Positions 42,014 to 49,092 of a stretch of 64,000 nt of DNA are shown here, piece by piece. This DNA comes from a virus. Every line of letters begins with the position of its first letter. Position 1 is the first letter of the stretch. Under the pieces are notes generated by a model. It was not told the DNA's origin and ran no database searches. It worked only from the letters and a program-made list of their open reading frames with translations. Location: positions 93,657 to 157,656 of IMG/VR virus record IMGVR_UViG_3300025459_000003; one strand, written 5' to 3'. The translations under genes and the position numbers were made by a program.

Positions 42014-42090
42014 AGCGGGGTGGAGCAGCCAGGTAGCTCGGAAGGCTCATAACCTTCAGGTCGGCGGTTCAAATCCGCCCCCCGCAACCA
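42014..42090 (+). tRNA. Initiator tRNA-fMet(CAT)
   Basis: The D-arm GTGGAGCAGCC and T-arm GCGG-TTCAAAT match bacterial initiator tRNA closely; the first pair A1-A72 is unpaired as initiators require, anticodon arm GAAGG-CTCATAA-CCTTC, CCA encoded. The usual GGG/CCC anticodon stem is only partly kept. Confidence 0.88.
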
Positions 42091-42094
42091 TTTT

Positions 42095-42172
42095 GGCGGA
42101 GTAGACTGGAGACGGTCCCAGCACGGCCTCATAACCCGTTCTACGTGGGTTCGATTCCCACCTTCGCCACCA
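42095..42172 (+). tRNA. tRNA-Met/Ile(CAT)
   Basis: Acceptor GGCGGAG / CTTCGCC with one wobble, anticodon loop CTCATAA with one stem mismatch, T-loop TTCGATT, CCA encoded. Elongator Met or Ile2 (needs lysidine) cannot be told. Confidence 0.8.
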
Positions 42173-42186
42173 GATATTTTGTGCGA

Positions 42187-42213
42187 CGAAACCCCCCCGG
42201 GAAGGGGGTTTCG
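42187..42213 (+). other. Inter-tRNA hairpin
   Basis: CGAAACCCCC / GGGGGTTTCG, ten perfect pairs with a seven-base loop, no T-run. Confidence 0.65.
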
Positions 42214-42226
42214 CTACAGGGAATGT

Positions 42227-42303
42227 CAGGGCGTAGCTTAGCTTGGTAAAGCGCTAGCTTGGGGTGCTAGAGATCGAAGGTTCAAATCCTTTCGCCCTGA
42301 CCA
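42227..42303 (+). tRNA. tRNA-Pro(GGG)
   Basis: Acceptor CAGGGCG / CGCCCTG, anticodon arm CTAGC-TTGGGGT-GCTAG, CCA encoded. Confidence 0.9.
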
Positions 42304-42307
42304 TAAA

Positions 42308-42358
42308 TGCCCCGGACACGGGAAGTCCAGCGGAGGACAACCGCTCCCGGCCGGGACC
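42308..42358 (+). other. tRNA-like fragment ending in ACCA
   Basis: About 50 bases with CCCGG / CCGGG outer pairing and ...GGGACCA at the end, lacking anticodon and T-arms. Probably a truncated tRNA remnant. Confidence 0.35.
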
Positions 42359-42364
42359 AGATTG

Positions 42365-42438
42365 CGGGGAGTAGCTGGAAGGTCGAGCTTACGCTTTGGG
42401 AGCGTATGACCCGGGTTCGATTCCCGGCTCCCCGACCA
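42365..42438 (+). tRNA. tRNA-Pro(TGG)
   Basis: Acceptor CGGGGAG / CTCCCCG, anticodon arm TACGC-TTTGGGA-GCGTA, CCA encoded. Confidence 0.92.
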
Positions 42439-42445
42439 GATTTGT

Positions 42446-42524
42446 CAGGGTGTAGCTCAGCCTGGTCCAGAGCGCACGCCTCGGGCGCGTGAGGTCGGGG
42501 GTTCGAATCCCTCCATCCTGACCA
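42446..42524 (+). tRNA. tRNA-Pro(CGG)
   Basis: Acceptor CAGGGTG / CATCCTG with one wobble, anticodon arm CACGC-CTCGGGC-GCGTG, CCA encoded. Confidence 0.9.
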
Positions 42525-42529
42525 AGTTT

Positions 42530-42618
42530 GGATGTGCTAGAACGTAGGGTTCGACTCCCGGGGCCACCGGTCCCTTCGGGGAAAGGGTTCGACTCCCGAG
42601 GCCAATGGCGGCACATCC
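42530..42618 (+). ncRNA. Closed-stem element with twin T-arm sequences
   Basis: GGATGTGC / GCACATCC closes 89 bases containing two copies of GGGTTCGACTCCC (42547 and 42585), the T-arm of tRNA, each followed by GGCCA. No acceptor, D- or anticodon arm. It looks assembled from tRNA 3' pieces. Confidence 0.5.
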
Positions 42619-42624
42619 GTTTTG

Positions 42625-42654
42625 CGAGAGAAAAGGTAGCCACCTTTTCTCTCG
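42625..42654 (+). other. Inter-tRNA perfect hairpin
   Basis: CGAGAGAAAAGGT / ACCTTTTCTCTCG, 13 perfect pairs, loop AGCC. Confidence 0.7.
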
Positions 42655-42657
42655 TGT

Positions 42658-42732
42658 TCCGAGGTCGTCTAATTGGTAGGACGGGTGATTCTGAATCATC
42701 AAATCGGGGTTCGAGTCCCTGCTTCGGAACCA
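42658..42732 (+). tRNA. tRNA-Gln(CTG)
   Basis: Acceptor TCCGAGG / CTTCGGA, anticodon loop TTCTGAA, canonical T-loop, CCA encoded. The TCTG anticodon reads CAG only. Confidence 0.9.
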
Positions 42733-42742
42733 AAGATTGAAT

Positions 42743-42808
42743 GGATGCCCCAGCCTCAAAACTCCGGGCATTGATGGCAGCGGCCACGGAGGGGCTGGCG
42801 GGGCATCC
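42743..42808 (+). ncRNA. Closed-stem structured element
   Basis: GGATGCCCC / GGGGCATCC with a nested AGCC/GGCT stem; 66 bases, no tRNA arms. Its closing stem starts with the same GGATG as the twin T-arm element. Confidence 0.45.
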
Positions 42809-42827
42809 GCAAGGATAGGCCGGAGAC

Positions 42828-43063
42828 GCGGGTCCGAATCCCGCCGGGCAGAACGCATGGAGCAGTCCTTCTCTTCAGGCAGAAAAACTCCCAGCGGCCT
42901 GTCGTCTAGTGGTTAGGACACCGGCATTCTCAAACCTGGAGATGCGGGTTCGAGTCCCGTCGTCCTCCTTTGTCCCTGCCGAATCGGCCGATAAGACGGG
43001 GGCTGCCCGACATAGCCCTAATGGTAGCTGGGCAGGGGGGGCGTCGTCCAATGGTAGGACGCC
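42828..43063 (+). other. Region of isolated tRNA arms
   Basis: Contains a lone T-arm (42828-42844, GCGGG-TCCGAAT-CCCGC followed by CGGGCAG), the Glu-like tRNA below, and two lone D-arm-like hairpins: CTGCCC/GGGCAG (43003-43035) and GGCGTCGTCC-AATGGTA-GGAC (43040-43063). CGGGCAG at 42845 could pair with CTGCCCG at 43003, an order seen in permuted tRNA genes, but no anticodon half is found. Confidence 0.4.
42896..42969 (+). tRNA. tRNA-Glu(CTC)-like, acceptor mismatched
   Basis: D-arm GTCGTCTAGTGGTTAGGACA and T-arm GCGGG-TTCGAGT-CCCGT are Glu-like and the loop TTCTCAA gives CTC, but the 5' GGCCTG cannot pair with the 3' CGTCCTC, the anticodon stem has mismatches and CCA is not encoded. Probably a pseudo-tRNA, unless its end is edited. 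Confidence 0.5.
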
Positions 43064-43074
43064 AGAGCGTTTGC

Positions 43075-43163
43075 AGGTGAGTGGCCCAGCGGCGACGGCA
43101 CTGGTCTCCAAAACCAGCGGGCTTACATGCCCTTCGGGGGTTCGAGTCCCTCCTCACCTGCCA
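43075..43163 (+). tRNA. tRNA-Trp(CCA) with long variable arm
   Basis: Acceptor AGGTGAG / CTCACCT, G73, anticodon arm CTGGT-CTCCAAA-ACCAG typical of Trp, T-arm GGGGG-TTCGAGT-CCCTC, CCA encoded. The variable region is 18 bases with a GGGC-TTACAT-GCCC stem, a class II feature not found in normal tRNA-Trp. Confidence 0.85.
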
Positions 43164-43240
43164 GATTTCGCAGTATTATGCGTGCGAGGACTCGAACCCC
43201 CCGCCCGCCCAAGGCGCGGCGAATGGCCACGGAGGGAAAC

Positions 43241-43441
43241 ATGAAAGTCGGCGACTTGGTGACACTAAAGAGCGAGCACATAGGCATGACGGTAACAAAG
43301 GTGACCTCGAAGGACACGGGGACCCTGACACCGGAGAGCATCATCACGGTCGTATGGCTCAACCCCTGCACCGGGGCAATCGAGGAGGCGAGCCTTCCCG
43401 AACCCTGCTTCGACCTCCTGCCTGCCCAGGGCGATCATTAG
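43241..43441 (+). CDS. Small hypothetical protein
   Basis: 66 residues with a CGGAGGGAAAC site; starts KVGDLVTLKSEH, typical of a small beta-barrel (SH3-like) domain. Function unknown. Confidence 0.6.
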   Translation: MKVGDLVTLKSEHIGMTVTKVTSKDTGTLTPESIITVVWLNPCTGAIEEASLPEPCFDLLPAQGDH

Positions 43442-43449
43442 GAGGTACA

Positions 43450-43650
43450 ATGTTGGACCTGAAAGACATGGCGGAGGCGTTTGACGAGGTCCAGCGGTTC
43501 CCCCTCGATCCGAAGGTCATGATAGTGGGCAGGGAGGTATGGGACAGCCTGCCCGAGGGCGAAGCCAAGGTCGTGGAATTCGACGGGTTCAGGCACCTAG
43601 CGGTCGAGCACGGCGGGACCCTGTACCTCCATCCCATCTCGGAGATTTAG
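43450..43650 (+). CDS. Small hypothetical protein
   Basis: 66 residues after AGGAGGTACA. Beta/alpha sequence without recognised motif. Confidence 0.6.
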   Translation: MLDLKDMAEAFDEVQRFPLDPKVMIVGREVWDSLPEGEAKVVEFDGFRHLAVEHGGTLYLHPISEI

Positions 43651-43730
43651 GATTGGCCTCCCCGCCCCCGGAAAGCCCCCGCCGAAACGGCGGCCTCCAA
43701 CATTTTCTGGAAGTGCCGGGGCTCCCGAGG

Positions 43731-43736
43731 TATTAT
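43731..43736 (+). promoter_or_regulatory. -10 box TATTAT
   Basis: CCGAGGTATTATGTAGG, close to the array promoters in its -10 context; -35 not convincing. It precedes a structured leader of the HNH gene. Confidence 0.5.
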
Positions 43737-43743
43737 GTAGGTG

Positions 43744-43821
43744 CCGCCCCCGCTCTGCCTAAGCCGCGGCAAGCTGGCAATTGGCGTGGCGATGTCTCAA
43801 GGGCGTGGCCAGCGGGGGCGG
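43744..43821 (+). other. Structured 5' leader of HNH gene
   Basis: CCGCCCCCGCT (43744-43754) pairs perfectly with AGCGGGGGCGG (43811-43821), enclosing a 56-base domain. Lies between a -10 box and the HNH gene. Confidence 0.5.
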
Positions 43822-43861
43822 TCGATAAACGGCTTTTCGTCCCCTTAGAAGGGGGGATTCC

Positions 43862-44410
43862 ATGAGCGACGTTCTCGTTCTCGACATGAATTGGACGCCG
43901 GTCGGCTTCATGAGCTGGCAGAACGCCGTGAAGCTGTGGTACGAGGACCGCGCCAAGATCGTCAAGGAGGACGAGGGCGGCAGGGTCCTGCATTCCCAGT
44001 CCTTCGAGATGGGCATGCCCCGGGTCATCGTCGTCCGCAATGCCTGGACGCGGCGGAAGAGGCTGTCGGTGCCCTGCACGAGGCGGAACCTGCTGGTCAG
44101 GGACAACGCCGAGTGCCAGTACTGCGGCAGGGTCGTCAGGACGCACGAGTACACGAACGACCACGTGGTGCCCCTGTGCCAGGGGGGCAAGTCGGACTGG
44201 GAGAACCTCGTCACCGCCTGCATGCGCTGCAACAAGCAGAAGGGCGGCAGGACGCCCGCGCAGGCGGGCATGAGGCTGCTCTCCAGGCCGGTGGCCCCGA
44301 AGGCCACGGACCCCCGCTTCAACTTCAAGCTGCACATACGCAGGATGCGGCCGGAATGGAAAGAGTGGGAGGGATGGCTATATTGGAACGCCGTCATCGA
44401 CAAGGAATAG
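43862..44410 (+). CDS. HNH endonuclease
   Basis: 182 residues. CQYCG, then NDHVVPLCQGG and NLVTACMRCNKQKGG form a zinc-bound HNH nuclease module like those of free-standing homing and phage nucleases. Placed beside tRNA arrays, where such nucleases are often mobile. Good GAAGGGGGGATTCC upstream. Confidence 0.85.
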   Translation: MSDVLVLDMNWTPVGFMSWQNAVKLWYEDRAKIVKEDEGGRVLHSQSFEMGMPRVIVVRNAWTRRKRLSVPCTRRNLLVRDNAECQYCGRVVRTHEYTNDHVVPLCQGGKSDWENLVTACMRCNKQKGGRTPAQAGMRLLSRPVAPKATDPRFNFKLHIRRMRPEWKEWEGWLYWNAVIDKE

Positions 44411-44601
44411 CGACATATGCTAAGATGGCTGCAACATTTTCTTTTCGTGCTCCCCTATAGGCTGACTGGCAGCTACCCGACCTTGACGAGGCGGCAGAGG
44501 GTTGGGCTTGGAGAGCAACGATGGTGCTTGCGCGGGGACGCGTTCAATGATTATTCAAGGAGGGGTGAGCCATCCATCCTTCTCGTTTTTCAAAGGGTTA
44601 G

Positions 44602-44679
44602 GCCCCTGTAGCTCAGCGAAACCAGAGCGTCCGGCCTCTACCCGGAGGGTCGCGGGTTCGAATCCCGCCAGGGGTCCCA
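44602..44679 (+). tRNA. tRNA-Arg(TCT), C33
   Basis: Acceptor GCCCCTG / CAGGGGT, anticodon arm TCCGG-CCTCTAC-CCGGA, T-arm GCGGG-TTCGAAT-CCCGC, CCA encoded. C33 again. Confidence 0.85.
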
Positions 44680-44685
44680 GGTTGT

Positions 44686-44835
44686 ACCGGCGTAGCTCAG
44701 CCAGGTGGGGCAAAGCTCCGGGCGCTATATGCGACCCGCAAGGGCACGCAACGGCGGCGTCAGGGGCTCCCAGCACTCAGAGCGCTCGGTTTCTAACCGA
44801 GGGGCCGCGTGGTTCGAATCCCGCCGCCGGTGCCA
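44686..44835 (+). tRNA. tRNA-Arg(TCT) with D-loop insertion
   Basis: Outer parts fit one tRNA: ACCGGCG / CGCCGGT, GCTC...GAGC D-stem, CTCGG-TTTCTAA-CCGAG anticodon arm (TCT), G73 and CCA. But the D-loop is enlarged by about 80 bases containing further tRNA-like pieces (ATATG, GGCGGCGTC). Alternative pairings exist, so it may be a fused pair of tRNA fragments rather than one tRNA. Confidence 0.55.
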
Positions 44836-44841
44836 AGTTTC

Positions 44842-44918
44842 GGGCCTGTAGCTCAGATGGACGGAGCAGCGGTTTCCTAAACCGCAGGTCGGGAGTTCGA
44901 GCCTCCCCAGGCCTACCA
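44842..44918 (+). tRNA. tRNA-Arg(CCT)
   Basis: Acceptor GGGCCTG / CAGGCCT, anticodon arm GCGGT-TTCCTAA-ACCGC, CCA encoded. Confidence 0.9.
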
Positions 44919-44936
44919 TTTTTCCGAGGAGGATCC

Positions 44937-45254
44937 ATGCAGGTCGTCCCCATCCCGGAAGGCACGGTCGAGTACGACGGGAAGGTCTACCGGAGCCAGC
45001 CCTGGAGGGGCGGGTTCAACGCCCTGGTGCTCGTAGGGAACCTGGCTGCCGTAAAGGGCGAGGACGGGAAGCCCACGGGGGACAGGACCTTCGTGCCGCT
45101 GGCGAAGGCCGAGGAGGCCGCAGACCCCCGCAGGGCGGCGCAGAAGGCATTCCAGAGGGCGGCGCAGAAGGCGACCAAGGCCGCCGCAAGGCCCTCCGAA
45201 AAGAAGGCAGAAAAAAAGCCCGCCGACAAGCGGGCCCCGGAGAAAAAGAAGTAG
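44937..45254 (+). CDS. Lysine-rich protein
   Basis: 105 residues with GAGGAGGATCC before the ATG. The C-terminal third is a Lys/Ala/Glu-rich repeat-like tail (KKAEKKPADKRAPEKKK), reminiscent of histone-like nucleic-acid-binding tails. Confidence 0.65.
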   Translation: MQVVPIPEGTVEYDGKVYRSQPWRGGFNALVLVGNLAAVKGEDGKPTGDRTFVPLAKAEEAADPRRAAQKAFQRAAQKATKAAARPSEKKAEKKPADKRAPEKKK

Positions 45255-45263
45255 GAGGGAGCC

Positions 45264-45383
45264 GTGTGGGTCGATTCCGACGAGGACAATAACAGGAGAG
45301 GGCCTACCTGGTTCGAGGCCGCAATCATTTTGACGGCAACAGCCATCCTGCTTTTTCTTTGTTGGCAGGTTACGCCCCCGTAG
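45264..45383 (+). CDS. Small membrane peptide overlapping a tRNA
   Basis: 39 residues from GTG with GGAGGGAGCC upstream; one hydrophobic helix (AAIILTATAILLFLCW). Its end overlaps the start of the next tRNA by ten bases. Confidence 0.5.
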   Translation: MWVDSDEDNNRRGPTWFEAAIILTATAILLFLCWQVTPP

Positions 45384-45448
45384 CTCAGTGACAGAGCGTC
45401 TCCCTCCTAAGGAGAAGGTCGTGGGTCAGATTCCCACCGGGGGTTCCA
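45374..45448 (+). tRNA. tRNA-Arg(CCT)
   Basis: Acceptor GCCCCCG / CGGGGGT, anticodon arm TCTCC-CTCCTAA-GGAGA, T-loop TCAGATT, T73, CCA encoded. Second gene for AGG. Confidence 0.85.
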
Positions 45449-45526
45449 GGTTCGAGGAAAAGGAGGACGGCTTCATGGCAACCATGCCCCATGCCGGGTG
45501 AAGAGACCGGCGGAAGGAAGGTAGCC

Positions 45527-45901
45527 ATGAATCATCCCTCGTCCAGGGCGGAGCGCCGCGCCGTCCGCCTCGGATGGATCGCCCGCCGCCGCTTCGTCGC
45601 CGAACACATCTGGAGAAATTTCGACCCCCCGCCGTACGAACACAACAGGCATTACTACGTCGGCAGGGTCCCCCCCGCTTGGTACCGTCCCTGGAGGCCG
45701 TTCCAGTGGGGACGGTGGTCCAAGTTCAACATGAACTGCGGCTGCAGGCTCTGCCACCTCGGCAAGTATTTCAAGGAAAAAAGGAAGAGACGCCGGGCCC
45801 TGGCCGAGGAGGCCGCCCTGAACCTGGAATCGTGGGGAATCGACGTCGGGATCAGATTGGCCAGTCCACGCTCGGGACGGCGATCCTGGCCGGTGGCCTG
45901 A
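45527..45901 (+). CDS. Hypothetical basic protein
   Basis: 124 residues; Arg-rich N-terminus, Tyr/Pro-rich centre (YVGRVPPAWYRPWRP), C-C-LC motif near residue 78. Start at 45527 is preferred over 45491 because GAAGGTAGCC lies just before it. Its end overlaps a minus-strand gene by 50 bases. Confidence 0.55.
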   Translation: MNHPSSRAERRAVRLGWIARRRFVAEHIWRNFDPPPYEHNRHYYVGRVPPAWYRPWRPFQWGRWSKFNMNCGCRLCHLGKYFKEKRKRRRALAEEAALNLESWGIDVGIRLASPRSGRRSWPVA

Positions 45902-46148
45902 ACTCCGTGGGAACGGGGGGCCTCGCCCTTTCGCTGCACCCGCAAGGCTCCGCTATGACGGGACGCACCTGCCCGTCCCTGCATTTCCAGGAGGTCACGT
46001 CCTTGGCGGGATCGTAGACGGCCTGGTGCTCGCATTGGTAGCACCCGCCGCAGCGGGAGCACCTGTAGGACCTCCAGCCGCAGCCGTGCCCGGAGGGCCC
46101 GCCGGAGACGCACCGCAGGTCATGCACCGGGCAGTTCGACTGGGGCAT
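45852..46148 (-). CDS. Cys-rich zinc-binding protein (minus strand)
   Basis: 98 residues with about eleven Cys (CPVHDLRC, CSRCGGCYQC, CRDGQV, CGC), likely zinc ribbons. GGTGGGGG precedes the ATG at 46148. Follows the metalloprotease gene with a 29-base overlap, so both form a small minus-strand operon. Confidence 0.65.
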   Translation of the reverse strand: MPQSNCPVHDLRCVSGGPSGHGCGWRSYRCSRCGGCYQCEHQAVYDPAKDVTSWKCRDGQVRPVIAEPCGCSERARPPVPTEFRPPARIAVPSVDWPI

Positions 46149-46443
46149 CCCCCACCTTCCCCGGCTTCTTGAGCTTCATGTACTTGTCCACCAGCCTGCC
46201 GAAGGCGGACCCCCATTGGCTGCCATGGAAGTGCTGCCCCTTGCCGAGCGTTTCCGGGAACGGGTAGAGGGCGTGCGCGACCTCGTGCAGGAATCCGACG
46301 TGCCCCGTGCTCGGATACACCATGATTCTCTTGCTGCCCATCCAGCAGTAGGGCTCCCCGTAGACGATGGTCCAGTCGCCCAAGCCCTCGGCCTCCAGGA
46401 CGGACCTCCTCCACCTCTCGACCTTCTTCGCGGCTTCCGCCAT
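46120..46443 (-). CDS. Zinc metalloprotease-like protein (minus strand)
   Basis: 107 residues. HEVAH at residues 53-57 is the zinc motif of gluzincin/SprT-like proteases, with an HFHGSQWG element further on. The region GYLHEV and the compact size suit a small SprT-type protease. The ATG 46443 divides from the + strand gene at 46471 by 27 bases, so promoters may overlap. Confidence 0.65.
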   Translation of the reverse strand: MAEAAKKVERWRRSVLEAEGLGDWTIVYGEPYCWMGSKRIMVYPSTGHVGFLHEVAHALYPFPETLGKGQHFHGSQWGSAFGRLVDKYMKLKKPGKVGDAPVELPGA

Positions 46444-46470
46444 TTTTTTCCCCCGACAGTAATAGATACC

Positions 46471-47289
46471 GTGAACAGGATTTTCCTCGACATGGACGGC
46501 GTGGTCGTGGACTTCGACGGCTACAAAAAGCGGCTCGGCCTCGGTGACGACGAGATCAAAGGGATGGACGGCGCATACCTCCAGATGGAGGCCATGCCGG
46601 GTGCCATCGAGGGGATCGGGAAGCTGATCGGGGCGGGGTACGAGGTGTGGCTGGCCACCAAGCCCCCCACCGGCGTGGCGCATGCCTATTCCGACAAGGC
46701 GGAGTGGGTGTTCCGCAACCTCCCGGGGCTGAAGCGCCGCCTGATAATCACCCACGACAAAGGGCTCCTCGGGGACGAGGGGGACTTCCTGGTGGACGAC
46801 CAACCCGAAAAGGCCAACAGCAGGGAGTTCCGGGGGAGCCTCCTGGAGTTCGGCAAGGACGGCCTCGGCTGGCCGGAGATCGTCAGGTACTTCGGGGGAG
46901 GCAAGACAAGACGGGTGGATGTGCGGAGGTCCGACACCGGGAAGGCGGTGCCGATGCACGTGCGCCCGGATCGGCTGGACGCGTTCGTCGAGCTGACGGG
47001 CAGGCGATCCATGATCGGCTGGCTGGCGGACAGGCACACCCCCATGGTCGTATGGCCGGGGCAGCCCAAGACGACGACCGACTGGGGGGAGGGAATCACG
47101 GGGGCGGCGGCAATCGGGATCAGCACCATCTTCGCGGACGTCCCCTCCAAGTTCCCGGTCGTGGACATCCTCCGGTTCCTGCAATTCCGGGGGGGCATGA
47201 AGACAAGCCTGGAGAATACGGAACGCCTGCTGGAGGAAATGGGCCGGACCTATCCCTGCATCGACTGCGAGGGGAACGATGCGCCGTAG
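46471..47289 (+). CDS. HAD-family 5'-nucleotidase-like protein
   Basis: 272 residues from GTG. DMDGVVVDFDG (D7, D9) is the phosphatase motif I of 5'(3')-deoxyribonucleotidase-type HAD enzymes; ITHDKGLLGDEGDFLVDDQP supplies the later acidic motif. The C-terminal ~110 residues form an extra domain of unknown role. A phosphatase of this type could serve nucleotide salvage or RNA-end healing. Confidence 0.78.
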   Translation: MNRIFLDMDGVVVDFDGYKKRLGLGDDEIKGMDGAYLQMEAMPGAIEGIGKLIGAGYEVWLATKPPTGVAHAYSDKAEWVFRNLPGLKRRLIITHDKGLLGDEGDFLVDDQPEKANSREFRGSLLEFGKDGLGWPEIVRYFGGGKTRRVDVRRSDTGKAVPMHVRPDRLDAFVELTGRRSMIGWLADRHTPMVVWPGQPKTTTDWGEGITGAAAIGISTIFADVPSKFPVVDILRFLQFRGGMKTSLENTERLLEEMGRTYPCIDCEGNDAP

Positions 47290-47304
47290 AACAGGAGAAG
47301 CACC

Positions 47305-47361
47305 ATGACGATCAACGAAGCGATACTCCTCGGAGTCAAGGAAGCAAGGGGCAAAACCTAG
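47305..47361 (+). CDS. Candidate short leader peptide
   Basis: 18 residues with ACAGGAGAAGCACC; its TAG is in frame with the next large gene 15 bases downstream. Confidence 0.4.
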   Translation: MTINEAILLGVKEARGKT

Positions 47362-47376
47362 CAAACGGAGAACCAG

Positions 47377-49080
47377 ATGGACATCTCAATTCAGAAGCTC
47401 CTGGGGATAGCGGACGACGCCAAGCGCATGTACAGGTTCGCCGAGGGCGAGGTCGAGAGGGAGGAGTTCGAGTACTGCCAGCTCATCGACCAGCTCGTGT
47501 TCGGGGACAAGGGATACGTGGAAACCCTCGGCCAGACATGGGAGATGATACACGACCCGCGCTTCCTGAAGATCGAGGGTGCCTTCATAGTCAATAGGAA
47601 GGCCGTGTTCGGGGGGGACGCCAAGCTGGGCAAGCAGTACATGTCGTCGGACGGCATGTTCGTCTCGACCATAGCGGACCTGGAGGAATACAGCGAGGTC
47701 CTGGGCGAGGGACGGTACTTCTGGCTGGTCCTGTCGCATCCCGGGGAGGACTGCCCCGTCCGCCTGTGGCACGAGCGAATCTATCCCGGGGTGCTGGCCG
47801 CCAGGAAAAAGGAGGCACCGCCGGCCGGCGGCCTCGCATGCACATGCCTGGAGGCCGTGGAGATGGGGCTGGAGGGCGGCTGCAAGTGCGGGCCGGAGGA
47901 CCTCAAGGACGCCCCGGACGAGGCCCTCTGGGCGCTGATCAAGCAGGAATGCCCCAACTACTTCGACCAGGCGGGAAAGCCCAACGGCATGGCCAAGCGG
48001 CTGCTCGGCCTGTTCCGGGCGGACCTGGTGGGGCTCATCGCCGACTACTCCCCGACGCCCCTGGTGGACGTCTACGTCGAGCTCGACACGGGGGACGTGG
48101 TCCACGACAACGAGTATTCCCGCGACCCCATGGAACGGCCCCCGCTGGTCTTCCTGGAGGTCGACATTTTGGAGAAGGCCCTGACCTACCGGGCGACGAT
48201 GCGGGCGACGGCGGCCAAGATCCTCCGCAGCCTCGGCATCCAGTCCCAGCTCAAGGCGCTGGGCGGGGGGGACCCGCGGCTTACGGACGAGGAGCGGGAC
48301 AACCTACTCCGCATGGTCTACCAGTCCGATTGGCCGGACGACAAGCCGGGCCTGATAACGAAGCTCATTTCCTACATCTCCGCCCTTACCCGCATCCCCT
48401 TCGAGGCCAGGGAGAAAGAGCAGTTGTCCAGCGCATCCGAATGGGCCCTCAGATACTGCAACGCCCTCCAGACGGGAGAAGAGCAGCCCATCAACTCCTA
48501 TACCGAGCCGCAGGTGGAGGTCCAGGCCGACCCCCATGCCGCCGTCATGGAGGCGATACTCCACAACCCGCTCAAGCAGGAGCTCTTCATCATATGGGCG
48601 AACGCCGAGCGCCTGGGGCAGGAGAGCAAGGTAGAGAGGGTACGGCTTGACATGCGCCAGCTCTACTCCATCCTTACCCCCGTGTTCACGGACCCGGCCT
48701 TCGTCGTAGACGACGAGAAGTTCTGGGAGTACATGAACCAAGCGAAAAGGCTGGGATACTACGACCCGGGGACGGTCTCCGCATCCATGGAGGGGGACCT
48801 GGTGCCAGACGAGGATGCGTTCCTCGCCAACCGACGCCTCAGAGAGGCCCGCGGGGAGAAGAGGACGCCCGTCCCCTCCGAGGAAGGCCCCTCCGGGCAG
48901 CCGGAGGGAGGACGGACCTTCGAGCGCCTCGACAAGATAGACGCCATCATCAAGGAGGCCGAGGGCCCACCTGCGGATTCCGCCCCGGCACTACAGAACG
49001 TACAAGAAACGGGGAATGCGCCACAGACCCCCATGGAAAAACACGATCCGGGCTTCGGCCCGAATTCCGACGACAAGTGA
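47377..49080 (+). CDS. Hypothetical large protein
   Basis: 567 residues, second largest in the window, family unknown. CTCLEAVEMGLEGGCKC around residues 151-167 may be a metal site; C-terminus is low complexity with many Pro/Glu. GGAGAACCAG precedes the ATG. Confidence 0.75.
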   Translation: MDISIQKLLGIADDAKRMYRFAEGEVEREEFEYCQLIDQLVFGDKGYVETLGQTWEMIHDPRFLKIEGAFIVNRKAVFGGDAKLGKQYMSSDGMFVSTIADLEEYSEVLGEGRYFWLVLSHPGEDCPVRLWHERIYPGVLAARKKEAPPAGGLACTCLEAVEMGLEGGCKCGPEDLKDAPDEALWALIKQECPNYFDQAGKPNGMAKRLLGLFRADLVGLIADYSPTPLVDVYVELDTGDVVHDNEYSRDPMERPPLVFLEVDILEKALTYRATMRATAAKILRSLGIQSQLKALGGGDPRLTDEERDNLLRMVYQSDWPDDKPGLITKLISYISALTRIPFEAREKEQLSSASEWALRYCNALQTGEEQPINSYTEPQVEVQADPHAAVMEAILHNPLKQELFIIWANAERLGQESKVERVRLDMRQLYSILTPVFTDPAFVVDDEKFWEYMNQAKRLGYYDPGTVSASMEGDLVPDEDAFLANRRLREARGEKRTPVPSEEGPSGQPEGGRTFERLDKIDAIIKEAEGPPADSAPALQNVQETGNAPQTPMEKHDPGFGPNSDDK

Positions 49081-49092
49081 GGAGGCATCGCA

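Noticed and set aside
44602-44679. Amber suppressor tRNA (CTA)
   Set aside because: Standard arm lengths fix the loop as CCTCTAC, giving TCT (Arg), not CTA.
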